In this document: positions 27,916 to 36,523 of the stretch, piece by piece
How positions within the stretch are numbered: position 1 is the first letter of the stretch
How the letters are laid out: each line of letters starts with the position of its first letter
Assembly (NCBI GenBank): GCA_945952045.1
Contig: CAMFHE010000002.1
Coordinates: 1-64,000, forward strand
Origin: an uncultured Rhizobium sp.
GTDB lineage: Bacteria; Pseudomonadota; Alphaproteobacteria; Rhizobiales; Rhizobiaceae
Length of the DNA stretch: 64,000 nucleotides
Reading direction: 5' to 3'
Made by a program: the position numbers and the translations under genes
Notes under the pieces: model-generated
Told to the model about the DNA's origin: nothing
Database searches by the model: none
Seen by the model: the letters and a program-made list of their open reading frames with translations, nothing else

Positions 27916-29403
27916 TCAGCCGCGACCGGCGGCGAGCGCCATGACGGCCTCTTCGCTCATCTCGTTGCCTTTGATTTCGCCGGCCAAGCCACGCGAACGC
28001 ATCACCACGATGCGGTGGACGAGCCTCAGCAATTCCGGCAGGTCGGAGGAAAACACCAGAATGGCGCTGCCCTCCGCCGCTTCCCGGCGTACGATATCGT
28101 GCACCTCCGCCTTGGCGCCGACATCGACGCCGCGGGTCGGCTCATTCAGCACGATGATCCGCGGCGCACTCGCCAGGCAGGCCGACAGCATGACCTTCTG
28201 CTGGTTTCCCCCGGAAAGCTGCCGCGGTTTTCCGTCCGGTCCCCCGACGCGGATGGCAAAACGCCGGATGTCGTTCCTGGCGCGCTCCCTGATCTTTCCG
28301 TCATCCACCAATCCAAAACGCGAAACCCGGTCGAGAATGGGGGCGGAGACGTTGTCGGCTATGCTCCGGTCCATATACAGACCGGCTTCCTTGCGGTTGC
28401 CGTTGAGATAGCTGACGCCACGCTTCATCAGGTCGGCGGGCGAGGGATTGCGCGCCGGCTGGCCATCGATCTCGATCGTCCCGGCCGTCGCGGGCGCTAT
28501 GCCAAAAATCGCGCGCGAAAAATCTTCGGCGCCGGAGCCCTCAAGGCCGAAGACGCCGACGATCTCGCCCTCGCGCAGTTGCAGCGACATATTTTCGAAT
28601 TTTCCCGAACGGGTGAGGTCGTCGACCTTCAACACCGTTTTCGAAGACATGGCCGCGACAGGCGGCGTCCCTTCGGCGGATGCGAGGTTTCGCCCGACCA
28701 TTCGGCGAACGAGATCGCCTTCCGTCAGTTCGTCATTGTCCAGCGTATCGATGTACTGGCCGTCGCGCAGCACGGTGATGCGATCGGCAATGTCGAGCAC
28801 CTCATGCAGCCGGTGCGACACGTAGAGGATCGTATGGCCGGCCGCGCGAAGGCGCTTGACGAGGCCCATCAGCGTTTCCGCCTCAATGTTCGTCAGCCCG
28901 GACGTCGGCTCGTCGAGGATCAGCAGGCTCGAATTGCGCTCGATGGCGCGCAGGATTTCGACAATCTGCTGCTGTCCCGTCGTCAGCTCGCCCAGAAGCG
29001 TTCTCGGGTCGAGTTGAAGGCCGAAAAGGCCAAGCAGTTCCGATGTCCGGGCGCGCATGCGCGCGCCATCGATCCGCAAGCCGGTTCGCGGCATGCGATC
29101 CACGAAGATGTTTTCAGCCACCGACATGTTCGGAAAAACGGCCAGTTCCTGATGCACCATCGAAATGTCGCCCCGCAGGCCGGCCGCCCCGGAGCGTTCC
29201 GCACCGGCGAAGACGACGGTCCCTTCGTCGGGTATGACCTCGCCGCTGATGATCTTCAGCGTCGTGCTCTTGCCTGCACCGTTCTCTCCCAAAACGGCGT
29301 GGATCTCCCCGCGCCGGACGTCGAAGCTGACTTTGCTCAGGGCTTTGACGGCGCCGTAGGACTTGCCGACCGAACGCAGTGACAGGATTGGTTCGACTTG
29401 CAT
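27916..29403 (-). CDS. Sugar ABC transporter ATP-binding protein (tandem)
   Basis: GENGAGKSTTLKIISG, LSGGNQQKVMLSACL. Confidence 0.95.
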   Translation of the reverse strand: MQVEPILSLRSVGKSYGAVKALSKVSFDVRRGEIHAVLGENGAGKSTTLKIISGEVIPDEGTVVFAGAERSGAAGLRGDISMVHQELAVFPNMSVAENIFVDRMPRTGLRIDGARMRARTSELLGLFGLQLDPRTLLGELTTGQQQIVEILRAIERNSSLLILDEPTSGLTNIEAETLMGLVKRLRAAGHTILYVSHRLHEVLDIADRITVLRDGQYIDTLDNDELTEGDLVRRMVGRNLASAEGTPPVAAMSSKTVLKVDDLTRSGKFENMSLQLREGEIVGVFGLEGSGAEDFSRAIFGIAPATAGTIEIDGQPARNPSPADLMKRGVSYLNGNRKEAGLYMDRSIADNVSAPILDRVSRFGLVDDGKIRERARNDIRRFAIRVGGPDGKPRQLSGGNQQKVMLSACLASAPRIIVLNEPTRGVDVGAKAEVHDIVRREAAEGSAILVFSSDLPELLRLVHRIVVMRSRGLAGEIKGNEMSEEAVMALAAGRG

Positions 29404-29446
29404 TGGATTTCGCCTCGATAAGCATGCAACGTCTGGTCTGCGACAA

Positions 29447-29478
29447 CGCGGGGCGCACCACGGAATGGCCGCCCCGCG
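29447..29478. promoter_or_regulatory. Intercistronic hairpin downstream of SBP gene
   Basis: 9-bp stem CGCGGGGCG / CGCCCCGCG. Confidence 0.5.
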
Positions 29479-29484
29479 AAGCAC

Positions 29485-30501
29485 TCAGAACTTAGGCAGG
29501 TTCGCCCGCATGAATTTCTCGACGTTCTCCTTGTCGATCACTTCCGTCCCCATGAAGATCGCCGAGGGGAAAGGATTGACGCCCGCCGCCTTGTTGTCGG
29601 CCGAGATCGGAACGGCTGCCAGGCCGGTTTTCTGGTCGTTGTATGCTTCCAGCATCTGGACCGCCATATAGGCCTGGAGCGCGGTCTTGTTGACGATCGT
29701 CGCATCGATCACGCCATCGGCGATGCATTCGAGAACCGAATCTTCGCGGTCGTGCACAATGACGGTCAGATCCTTGATGTCCTTTTCGAGTTCCTCCGCG
29801 CCCAGGCAGATGCCGGAGCCGGACGAACTGTCGAGACCGATGACGCCGGTGATATCGGGATAGGTGTTGAACATCGCCTTCGCCGCATCGATGGCGGTGG
29901 AGGTCGTGGCCTTGTCATCGACCTTGCCGACGATCTCCCAATTGCTGTTCGCCTTGAGATAATCCGTCAACCCCTGAAGTTTTGCATCGGTGTTCGAAGC
30001 ACCCCAGTTGCCGGACACGGCGAGTTTTCCCTCAGCGCCTCCGCGCTTGATCAACTCCTTGGCGGTATCGACGCCGGCCTGATAATTGTCCAGTCCGATA
30101 AAGGTCAGCGCGCCGCCATTGTCGGCTGTGACGGCTTCGATCACGACGACCGGAATGCCCTGCTCCATGGCACGCCGGATGCCCGGCACGCCGCCTGGCT
30201 CCCACAGGGTCGTGATGATGCCGTCGGGCTTGCGGGCGACGGCCTGCTCCACGGCCTGCGCACCCGCCACAGGATCCCAGCCCTGCGGCCCGACCCGTTC
30301 GACGGTCACGCCGAATTTCGATTGCGCATAATCCATGCCCAGCAGGCTATCGAGAAGATAGGGATGCCCCTGAAGCTGCGATGCGTTGATATAGGTGCGC
30401 TTGGCGCCGTCCTGGGCATTGCCTGGCCCGGCGGCGAGCAGCGCTGCCGCTCCGGCGAGCGACGCCCGAAGGCAAATTGCTGCGATGGTCTTCATGGTCA
30501 T
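29485..30501 (-). CDS. Sugar ABC transporter substrate-binding protein
   Basis: Sec signal; VEQAVARKPDGIITTLWEPGGVPGIRRAMEQGIPVVVIEA. Confidence 0.9.
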   Translation of the reverse strand: MTMKTIAAICLRASLAGAAALLAAGPGNAQDGAKRTYINASQLQGHPYLLDSLLGMDYAQSKFGVTVERVGPQGWDPVAGAQAVEQAVARKPDGIITTLWEPGGVPGIRRAMEQGIPVVVIEAVTADNGGALTFIGLDNYQAGVDTAKELIKRGGAEGKLAVSGNWGASNTDAKLQGLTDYLKANSNWEIVGKVDDKATTSTAIDAAKAMFNTYPDITGVIGLDSSSGSGICLGAEELEKDIKDLTVIVHDREDSVLECIADGVIDATIVNKTALQAYMAVQMLEAYNDQKTGLAAVPISADNKAAGVNPFPSAIFMGTEVIDKENVEKFMRANLPKF

Positions 30502-30640
30502 GAGTTCCCCTCCCTTTTTACGGTCTTTGCGTCCTCGGCGCGCCGCGTGGACCTCCCAATCCGCTCGCGTCGTTGATGGAAACGCTAACAGCGTAAAAAT
30601 TACATGTCTATGATATTTTTTATCTTGAAAGTAATTTTCT

Positions 30641-31618
30641 TTGAATGCAGATTTCAGTCAATCCGTGGTAGCGGTGAAGCTCCATGGCAGAAGGAACAGG
30701 AACTTGGGCTCGGAGATCGGAATTCTTCAACATATTCAGAGCTTGCGAGGCGGGTTGAAGCCGACCTTGCAGCTGTTGGCCGATGCCATTCTGGCCCAGC
30801 CGGAGCGGGTCAAAGGCTTGAGCATCAAGGAGCTTGCAGCGGCGACCGACGTTTCGGAAGCCTCGATCAGCCGCTTCGTGCGCAGTCTGGGCATGTCGTC
30901 CTACCGGGCCTTTCAGCTGCGAATGGTGGAGGATGGCGCCCAGAGAGCGGCGTCACGCGATCAAACGCCAGCCGAAGGCGACATCTACGAAAACATCGGC
31001 CGGCAAGACACCGCCGCGACGATCCTGACCAAGGTCACACACCGCGTCGCCGACACCGCGCGCGCCTGCCTTTCGACGCTGGATACCGATGCCGTCGAAA
31101 TAGCCGCGAAAATGGTAAGCGATGCGCAGGTGGTTTATTTTTTCGCGGCCGGCCTGTCCGCCATGGCTGCGGAAAATGCGCTTTTGCGTTTTGGCCGCAT
31201 CGGCAAGCCGGCGATCTTTCATCGGGATCGCAACAATCAGCTTTTGATCGCCGGTTCGCTGTTCGAGGGGGCGCTGGCCATCGGCATCAGCGATTCGGGC
31301 CGCACCAACCAGACGGTTGCCGCTCTCGCCGCGGCAAAGCAGGCGGGCGCTGCGACCATCGCCATGACGGCGTTTCCGGATTCGCAGCTCACCCGGCACG
31401 CCGATCTCGTCCTGGTGACGCCCACCGGTTACACGCCCGCGGGGGAGGAGCCGATCTATGAGAGCATGGTCAGCAAGTTCGGCCAGCTGCTGGCGATCGA
31501 CGTGCTCTATTCGCTCGTCGCGGTCCAGAACTTCGACGAGTCGGCCGCCGCCGTTCGCAGGGGCAACATATTCATACGCAACAGCCGCAGCGTGCGGCGG
31601 CAGAACGACGTGGACTGA
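30641..31618 (+). CDS. MurR/RpiR family transcriptional regulator
   Basis: LSIKELAAATDVSEASISRFVRSLGMSSYRAFQLRM HTH plus SIS-like domain; start codon uncertain (TTG 30641). Confidence 0.92.
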   Translation: MNADFSQSVVAVKLHGRRNRNLGSEIGILQHIQSLRGGLKPTLQLLADAILAQPERVKGLSIKELAAATDVSEASISRFVRSLGMSSYRAFQLRMVEDGAQRAASRDQTPAEGDIYENIGRQDTAATILTKVTHRVADTARACLSTLDTDAVEIAAKMVSDAQVVYFFAAGLSAMAAENALLRFGRIGKPAIFHRDRNNQLLIAGSLFEGALAIGISDSGRTNQTVAALAAAKQAGAATIAMTAFPDSQLTRHADLVLVTPTGYTPAGEEPIYESMVSKFGQLLAIDVLYSLVAVQNFDESAAAVRRGNIFIRNSRSVRRQNDVD

Positions 31619-31627
31619 AGAGACAAC

Positions 31628-33178
31628 ATGCCGTCGCTAGAAAACCTTTACTGGCCGCATCGTGGCGGCACGCTGGAAGCGCTGCTCGACAAGCAGCCCG
31701 AGATCGTCCAACTCGCCCCGCCCGACGCCGATGAGATCATCGTGCGCGTGGAAGCCGTTTCGATCTGCTCCTCGGATATCAAGATCGTCAAGATGGGACT
31801 GAGCCATCCGCTTTTCGCCGGACGCGACGGGGCGATCGATACGGTGCTGGGCCATGAAGCCTGTCTGCGGGTTCACGCCGTGGGCGACGCGCAGGCCGGC
31901 CGGTTCCACGAGGGGCAGCGGTTGGGCCTGCAGCCTGCGCTGGTCGTGGATGGCGTGCGAAGCATCATTGGCATGGGCCGGCCGGGCGCCTTCACGCAAT
32001 TTCTGCGGCTCGGCCCGGAAGTGCTCGACGGCTACGTGTTCGATGTTCCCGAGCATGTGCCGGCTGCGGCCATCGCGCTGCTCGAGCCTTACGGATGCGT
32101 CGAGAAAAGCTGGCGGCAGAACGCCCGCTGCGATCTTCTGCCCGGAGGAAGGGCGTTGATCGTCTCGGCCGGGGGCGACTTCCAGCTCGATACCATCCCA
32201 GACTGGAAAGAGATCACCGTCGTCGGAGAGCCCCCGGCTTTTCTCAGGACACGGACAACGAAGCGGGTCGAAACCATCGGCGAGCTGCAAGGCAGCTTCG
32301 ACGACATTCTGGCGCTGGGCGATCTTCCCGCATCGGATCTCTCGCGGCTCTGCGAATTGATGGCCGAAGGCGGCCTGTTGCTTCAGGGCCGTAAAGGCTC
32401 CTCTCCGGGGCCCGTGAGGATAGATCCGGCCCGCATCCATTATCACAGGCTGAGCCTTCTTGGCACATCGTCACGGAATTTGGACGAGGCTTTCCGCCCG
32501 GCGGCCCGTCGGTTCGATGTGCGCCCTCAAGGCGTCGCCCTGATCCACGGCGCGGGCGGGGCGATGGGCCGCATTCACGTCCATCGTCTTCTGCAACTGA
32601 CGTCAGGACCGAAGACAATCATCGCCACCTCGCGCAGCGGGCAGCGCCTCAACGATATCGAGCGTGATTTCGGGCCGCTGGCGAAGGCCCATGGCAGGCG
32701 GCTCGTCGTGACGAGCGTCGATGCTTTGCCGTCCGTCATCGAAACCGAAGCGCCCGGCGGCCTCGATGACGCCGTGGTCGTCGTGCCCAGCGCATCGGCC
32801 ATCGAAGACGTCGTCGGCTATATGGCCCCGGACGGGTTGCTGTCCGTTTTCGCCGGCTTTCCCTATGGGCAAACCGTCGACATCGATCTTGCGGCTGTTG
32901 CGCTCACCGGCATGCGGTTGACGGGTTCGACCGGGTGTTCGGTCGATGACATGCGCGATGTCCTGGCGCGGGTGGAAAGCGGCGATCTGGACCTGTCGCC
33001 CAACATTGCCGCCGTTGCCGGATTGAACGACTTGCCGCGCTCGCTGCAGGCCGTTTCCGATGGCGATGTGTCGGGAAAGATCGTCATCTACCCGCAGCAG
33101 CCGGCTTTGCCGCTCACTGCGGTTGGAAATTGGGGCAGCGCGGACGAGGTCGGATTGACCGGCGCCGAGCGCCGATAA
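31628..33178 (+). CDS. Atypical MDR/zinc-dehydrogenase-like protein, 516 aa
   Basis: GroES-like VEAVSICSSDIKIVKMGLSHPLF...GHEACLRV; later Rossmann motif GAGGAMGRIHVHRLL. Confidence 0.75.
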   Translation: MPSLENLYWPHRGGTLEALLDKQPEIVQLAPPDADEIIVRVEAVSICSSDIKIVKMGLSHPLFAGRDGAIDTVLGHEACLRVHAVGDAQAGRFHEGQRLGLQPALVVDGVRSIIGMGRPGAFTQFLRLGPEVLDGYVFDVPEHVPAAAIALLEPYGCVEKSWRQNARCDLLPGGRALIVSAGGDFQLDTIPDWKEITVVGEPPAFLRTRTTKRVETIGELQGSFDDILALGDLPASDLSRLCELMAEGGLLLQGRKGSSPGPVRIDPARIHYHRLSLLGTSSRNLDEAFRPAARRFDVRPQGVALIHGAGGAMGRIHVHRLLQLTSGPKTIIATSRSGQRLNDIERDFGPLAKAHGRRLVVTSVDALPSVIETEAPGGLDDAVVVVPSASAIEDVVGYMAPDGLLSVFAGFPYGQTVDIDLAAVALTGMRLTGSTGCSVDDMRDVLARVESGDLDLSPNIAAVAGLNDLPRSLQAVSDGDVSGKIVIYPQQPALPLTAVGNWGSADEVGLTGAERR

Positions 33179-33205
33179 GGAAAATGCCAGATACGGGAGG
33201 ACGTC

Positions 33206-34747
33206 ATGAAAAGCCATGTTATCGGCATCGATATCGGCACCACAGGGACGAAGGCGGGGATTTACGATGCAGACGGGCGCTTGCTGGGAGACGCCTGGGA
33301 GGAGTCCATCCTGCATTACCCGCGTCCCGGCGAGGTCGAACAGGATCCGGAAGATATCTTCCGTTCCGTCGTGAACACCGCCCGGGCGGCCATGGAGAAG
33401 TCGGGGCTTTCCCCCGACGCCATCGCCGCCATCGCGCTGGACGGCCAGATGGCCGGCATCATGGCGGTGGACAGGGACTGGCGGCCGGTCACCCAATATG
33501 ACAGCTGGCTGGATACCCGGTGCGCTTCCCAACTGGAGAAGCTGCGGCCGCATGAACGCGATATCCTCTACACCTGCGGCATGGCCCTGGCGTTCAACCA
33601 CGCACCCAAGATCCTCTATTGGCGCGAACGGCCTGACGTCTGGGAGAAGATCGCAAGCTTCATACAGCCGGCGGCCTATGTGGCCGGAAAACTGGCGGGG
33701 CTGAAAGGCGAGAACGCCTTCATGGATCGCACCTATCTCGTATTCTCAGGCTTCGGCAGCAGCGAGCACGCCGTCTGGAACGAAGAGCTGCTTGCCCGCT
33801 TCGGGCTGACGACCGAGAAGCTTCCAAGGATCGTCGAGCCCTGGGACATCATCGGTACGCTCAAACCGGACTGGGCGGCCGCGATGGGCATCGCCGAGGG
33901 CACGCCGATTGCGGCCGGTTGCGGCGACCAGAGCGCCAACGTCCTTGGCGCGGGCCTCGTCGATCCCGGCGTCGTCTTCGATACGTCAGGCACCGCATCG
34001 GTATTCGCGACCGTCATCGACCGGTTCGGCGTCGATGCGACCTATCGCTGCCTGATGACCTGCCCTCATGTCGTGCCCGGATTGTACTTCCCCATGGCCT
34101 ATGTTGCGGGTGGCGGGCTGAACCTTCGCTGGTTCCGCGACTCCCTTTCCTCCAAGGAAAAGGCCGAATGGGAAATGGCGGGCGTCAATCCCTACGATGC
34201 GCTTGCCCAGGCCGCGAGCGAGATCGAGGCCGGATCGGAGAAACTGATTTTCCTGCCGCATCTTTCCGGACGGAATACGCCAAACGATCCCGATATGCGC
34301 GGCGCCTTCCTGGGGCTGACGTGGCGACACGGAAAGCCGCACATGGTGCGCGCCATCATGGAAAGCATCGCTTACGAATATGCTTTCTACCTCGATGCCG
34401 TGCGCGAGATCGCGCCGGGCTATCAGCCGAAGTTCGCCATCAATATCGGTGGCGGCGCGCGCTCGGAGGTCCTGCGGCAGATCAAGGCCGACACGCTGGG
34501 CCTCGACTATCGCACGCTGAGCCGGGAAGAATTCGGCACGCTCGGCGCCGCCATCGTCGCCGGTCACGCTGTCGGGCTTTTCCCGGATATCAGTGAAACG
34601 GCGCGTCGTTTTGCAGGCGAGCCCACCCAGTCGATACGCTCGCGGCCCGGCCTGACGGAGAGATACACGCCCTACGTCGCGGCCTATATCGACGCGATGG
34701 AGACGCTGTCCCCGCTGTTTTCGCGTTTCAGCCGGCAGCTTTCCTGA
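33206..34747 (+). CDS. FGGY-family carbohydrate kinase (xylulokinase-like)
   Basis: IGIDIGTTGTKAGIYDADG, GCGDQSANVLGAG, NIGGGARSEVLRQIKAD. Confidence 0.94.
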   Translation: MKSHVIGIDIGTTGTKAGIYDADGRLLGDAWEESILHYPRPGEVEQDPEDIFRSVVNTARAAMEKSGLSPDAIAAIALDGQMAGIMAVDRDWRPVTQYDSWLDTRCASQLEKLRPHERDILYTCGMALAFNHAPKILYWRERPDVWEKIASFIQPAAYVAGKLAGLKGENAFMDRTYLVFSGFGSSEHAVWNEELLARFGLTTEKLPRIVEPWDIIGTLKPDWAAAMGIAEGTPIAAGCGDQSANVLGAGLVDPGVVFDTSGTASVFATVIDRFGVDATYRCLMTCPHVVPGLYFPMAYVAGGGLNLRWFRDSLSSKEKAEWEMAGVNPYDALAQAASEIEAGSEKLIFLPHLSGRNTPNDPDMRGAFLGLTWRHGKPHMVRAIMESIAYEYAFYLDAVREIAPGYQPKFAINIGGGARSEVLRQIKADTLGLDYRTLSREEFGTLGAAIVAGHAVGLFPDISETARRFAGEPTQSIRSRPGLTERYTPYVAAYIDAMETLSPLFSRFSRQLS

Positions 34748-34831
34748 GCGCGTCGTGGGTAACTGGCGGCTTGCCGCGCAAGGCGCCGGTCGATGCAACC
34801 GCCATCCCTCTTGCGCCCCGGTCTGTTCGGG

Positions 34832-34847
34832 GGCATAGCGCTATGCC
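34832..34847. promoter_or_regulatory. Perfect 16-bp palindrome GGCATAGCGCTATGCC
   Basis: 25 bp upstream of SorC start. Confidence 0.4.
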
Positions 34848-34871
34848 TGATACGGGCACATGCGAGGTTTC

Positions 34872-35849
34872 ATGCAGGAAGAAAACGACCGCTCAAACCG
34901 GTTGCCGGTCGATGAAGTCCGCGAACATCTCATGATAAAAGTCGCGCGGATGACGTATCATATGGACAGCACGCAGGCGGAAATCGGGGCGGAGACCGGG
35001 CTGACGCGATGGCAGGTCAGCAAGCTGCTTCAGGAAGCGAAGGAACTGGGGATCGTTCGCATAGAGATCGTTCCCGTCGCCGAGCGGTCACCGTCCCTCG
35101 AAGCCGAACTGAAGGATCGCTACGGGCTTCTGGAATGCGTCGTCGTCCCGGTTGCGAGCGATGAAAGCCAGCCCGCCGAAAGCGTCGCCAAGGCAGCGGG
35201 GCAATATCTGGCGACGCTGCAGCCCAGACCGTCGATCGTCGGTGTTTCCTGGGGGCGCACGATGGCCGCCGTTGCGCACTGGTTGCCGCAGGGCTGGCAT
35301 TCCGGCGTGACCGTCGTGCAGATCAACGGGACGATGGTGCGGCCGCTTCAAAGTGGGAGGTCGAACCATGTCGTCGAGACCTTCGCACGCAAGGGGCGTG
35401 GCCGCGCCGTGCCGTTTCCCGTTCCGGCCATCCTCGGCGAGGCCGTGACGCGCGAGGTCCTCGAGCGGGACAGGATCGTCGGCGACGTCCTCGAAATCGC
35501 GCGCAGCGCCGATGTCGTCTGCCTCTCGATCGGCGCGCTGGACGACCAGTCGGTTCTGGTCACGTCCGGAAATATCGAGGCGGCGGACCTGGAGGGCCTG
35601 TCGGCGCGCGGCGCCGTCGGCGATATCCTCGGCCGGTTCATCACGCGTGACGCGACGATCGCCGATCCCACGATCGACGCGCGGACAACGGGCCTGTCTC
35701 TGGAAGACCTGCGCAGCGCTCCGAGCGTGATCTGTGTCGTCGCCGGCCAATCGAAACTGACCGTCACACAGGCGGTGCTGCGTGGAAAGCTCGTCTCCAC
35801 GCTGATACTCGACGATGGCCTGGCGCGCGCGCTTCTCGAAACGCCCTGA
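34872..35849 (+). CDS. SorC/DeoR-family sugar-binding transcriptional regulator
   Basis: VREHLMIKVARMTYHMDSTQAEIGAETGLTRWQVSKLLQEAKELGIVRI; VGVSWGRTMAAVAHWLP effector domain. Confidence 0.94.
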   Translation: MQEENDRSNRLPVDEVREHLMIKVARMTYHMDSTQAEIGAETGLTRWQVSKLLQEAKELGIVRIEIVPVAERSPSLEAELKDRYGLLECVVVPVASDESQPAESVAKAAGQYLATLQPRPSIVGVSWGRTMAAVAHWLPQGWHSGVTVVQINGTMVRPLQSGRSNHVVETFARKGRGRAVPFPVPAILGEAVTREVLERDRIVGDVLEIARSADVVCLSIGALDDQSVLVTSGNIEAADLEGLSARGAVGDILGRFITRDATIADPTIDARTTGLSLEDLRSAPSVICVVAGQSKLTVTQAVLRGKLVSTLILDDGLARALLETP

Positions 35850-35860
35850 AAACCAGCTTT

Positions 35861-36523
35861 TCAGCGGGCATGCCCGCGCGCGGCGGCAATTTTTGCCGAC
35901 AGGTCGTTCATATGGACGATCACGTCGACAACGCCGGCCGAGCGCAGTTTTTCACCGTGACCCGGATAGGTGTGCAAACCGCCCGTAAATCCCATCACGG
36001 CCATTCCCGCTGCCCGTGCCGCATGAACGCCGGCGACGCTGTCTTCTATGACGAGGCAGGTCGACGGATCGACGCCGCACTGGCTTGCTGCGAATAGGAA
36101 GACATCAGGGGCCGGCTTGCCGCGCGCCACCTGGCTTGCGGAAAAGATGTGCGGCTCGAAGAAATCGATCAGGCCGCACACGGAAAGCGATCGCCTGAGT
36201 TTCGGCAGGGCGGATGACGACGCGACAGCCATCGGCTCGGTCACGGCAGACAGAGCCGCCGCGACGGCATCCACCGCGCGAAGGTCCGTCTCGATGCGCT
36301 CGAGCAGCAGAGCGTCCGCTTTCGCCAACAGGCCATCAGGCCAGGCGACACCGCGCTCTGCGGCTATCGCCGCCCAGATTTCCGCCTTTGGACGGCCGAT
36401 ATAGCCGCGGATCAGATCCGCGGCCGTAATGGCATATCCTGCCTCTCGCATGAGTTCGGCGTCGATCGTGTTGGAGATGATCTCGCTGTCAACAAGGACG
36501 CCATCGCAATCGAAGATGATCAT
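35861..36523 (-). CDS. HAD-superfamily phosphatase (beta-phosphoglucomutase-like)
   Basis: IIFDCDGVLVDSE, VIEDSVAGVHAARAAGM; start overlaps ALDH stop. Confidence 0.93.
   Translation of the reverse strand: MIIFDCDGVLVDSEIISNTIDAELMREAGYAITAADLIRGYIGRPKAEIWAAIAAERGVAWPDGLLAKADALLLERIETDLRAVDAVAAALSAVTEPMAVASSSALPKLRRSLSVCGLIDFFEPHIFSASQVARGKPAPDVFLFAASQCGVDPSTCLVIEDSVAGVHAARAAGMAVMGFTGGLHTYPGHGEKLRSAGVVDVIVHMNDLSAKIAAARGHAR

Noticed and set aside
26566-29382. 938-aa plus-strand ORF
   Set aside because: Antisense to two ABC permeases and an ATPase with canonical motifs; no recognisable domain.
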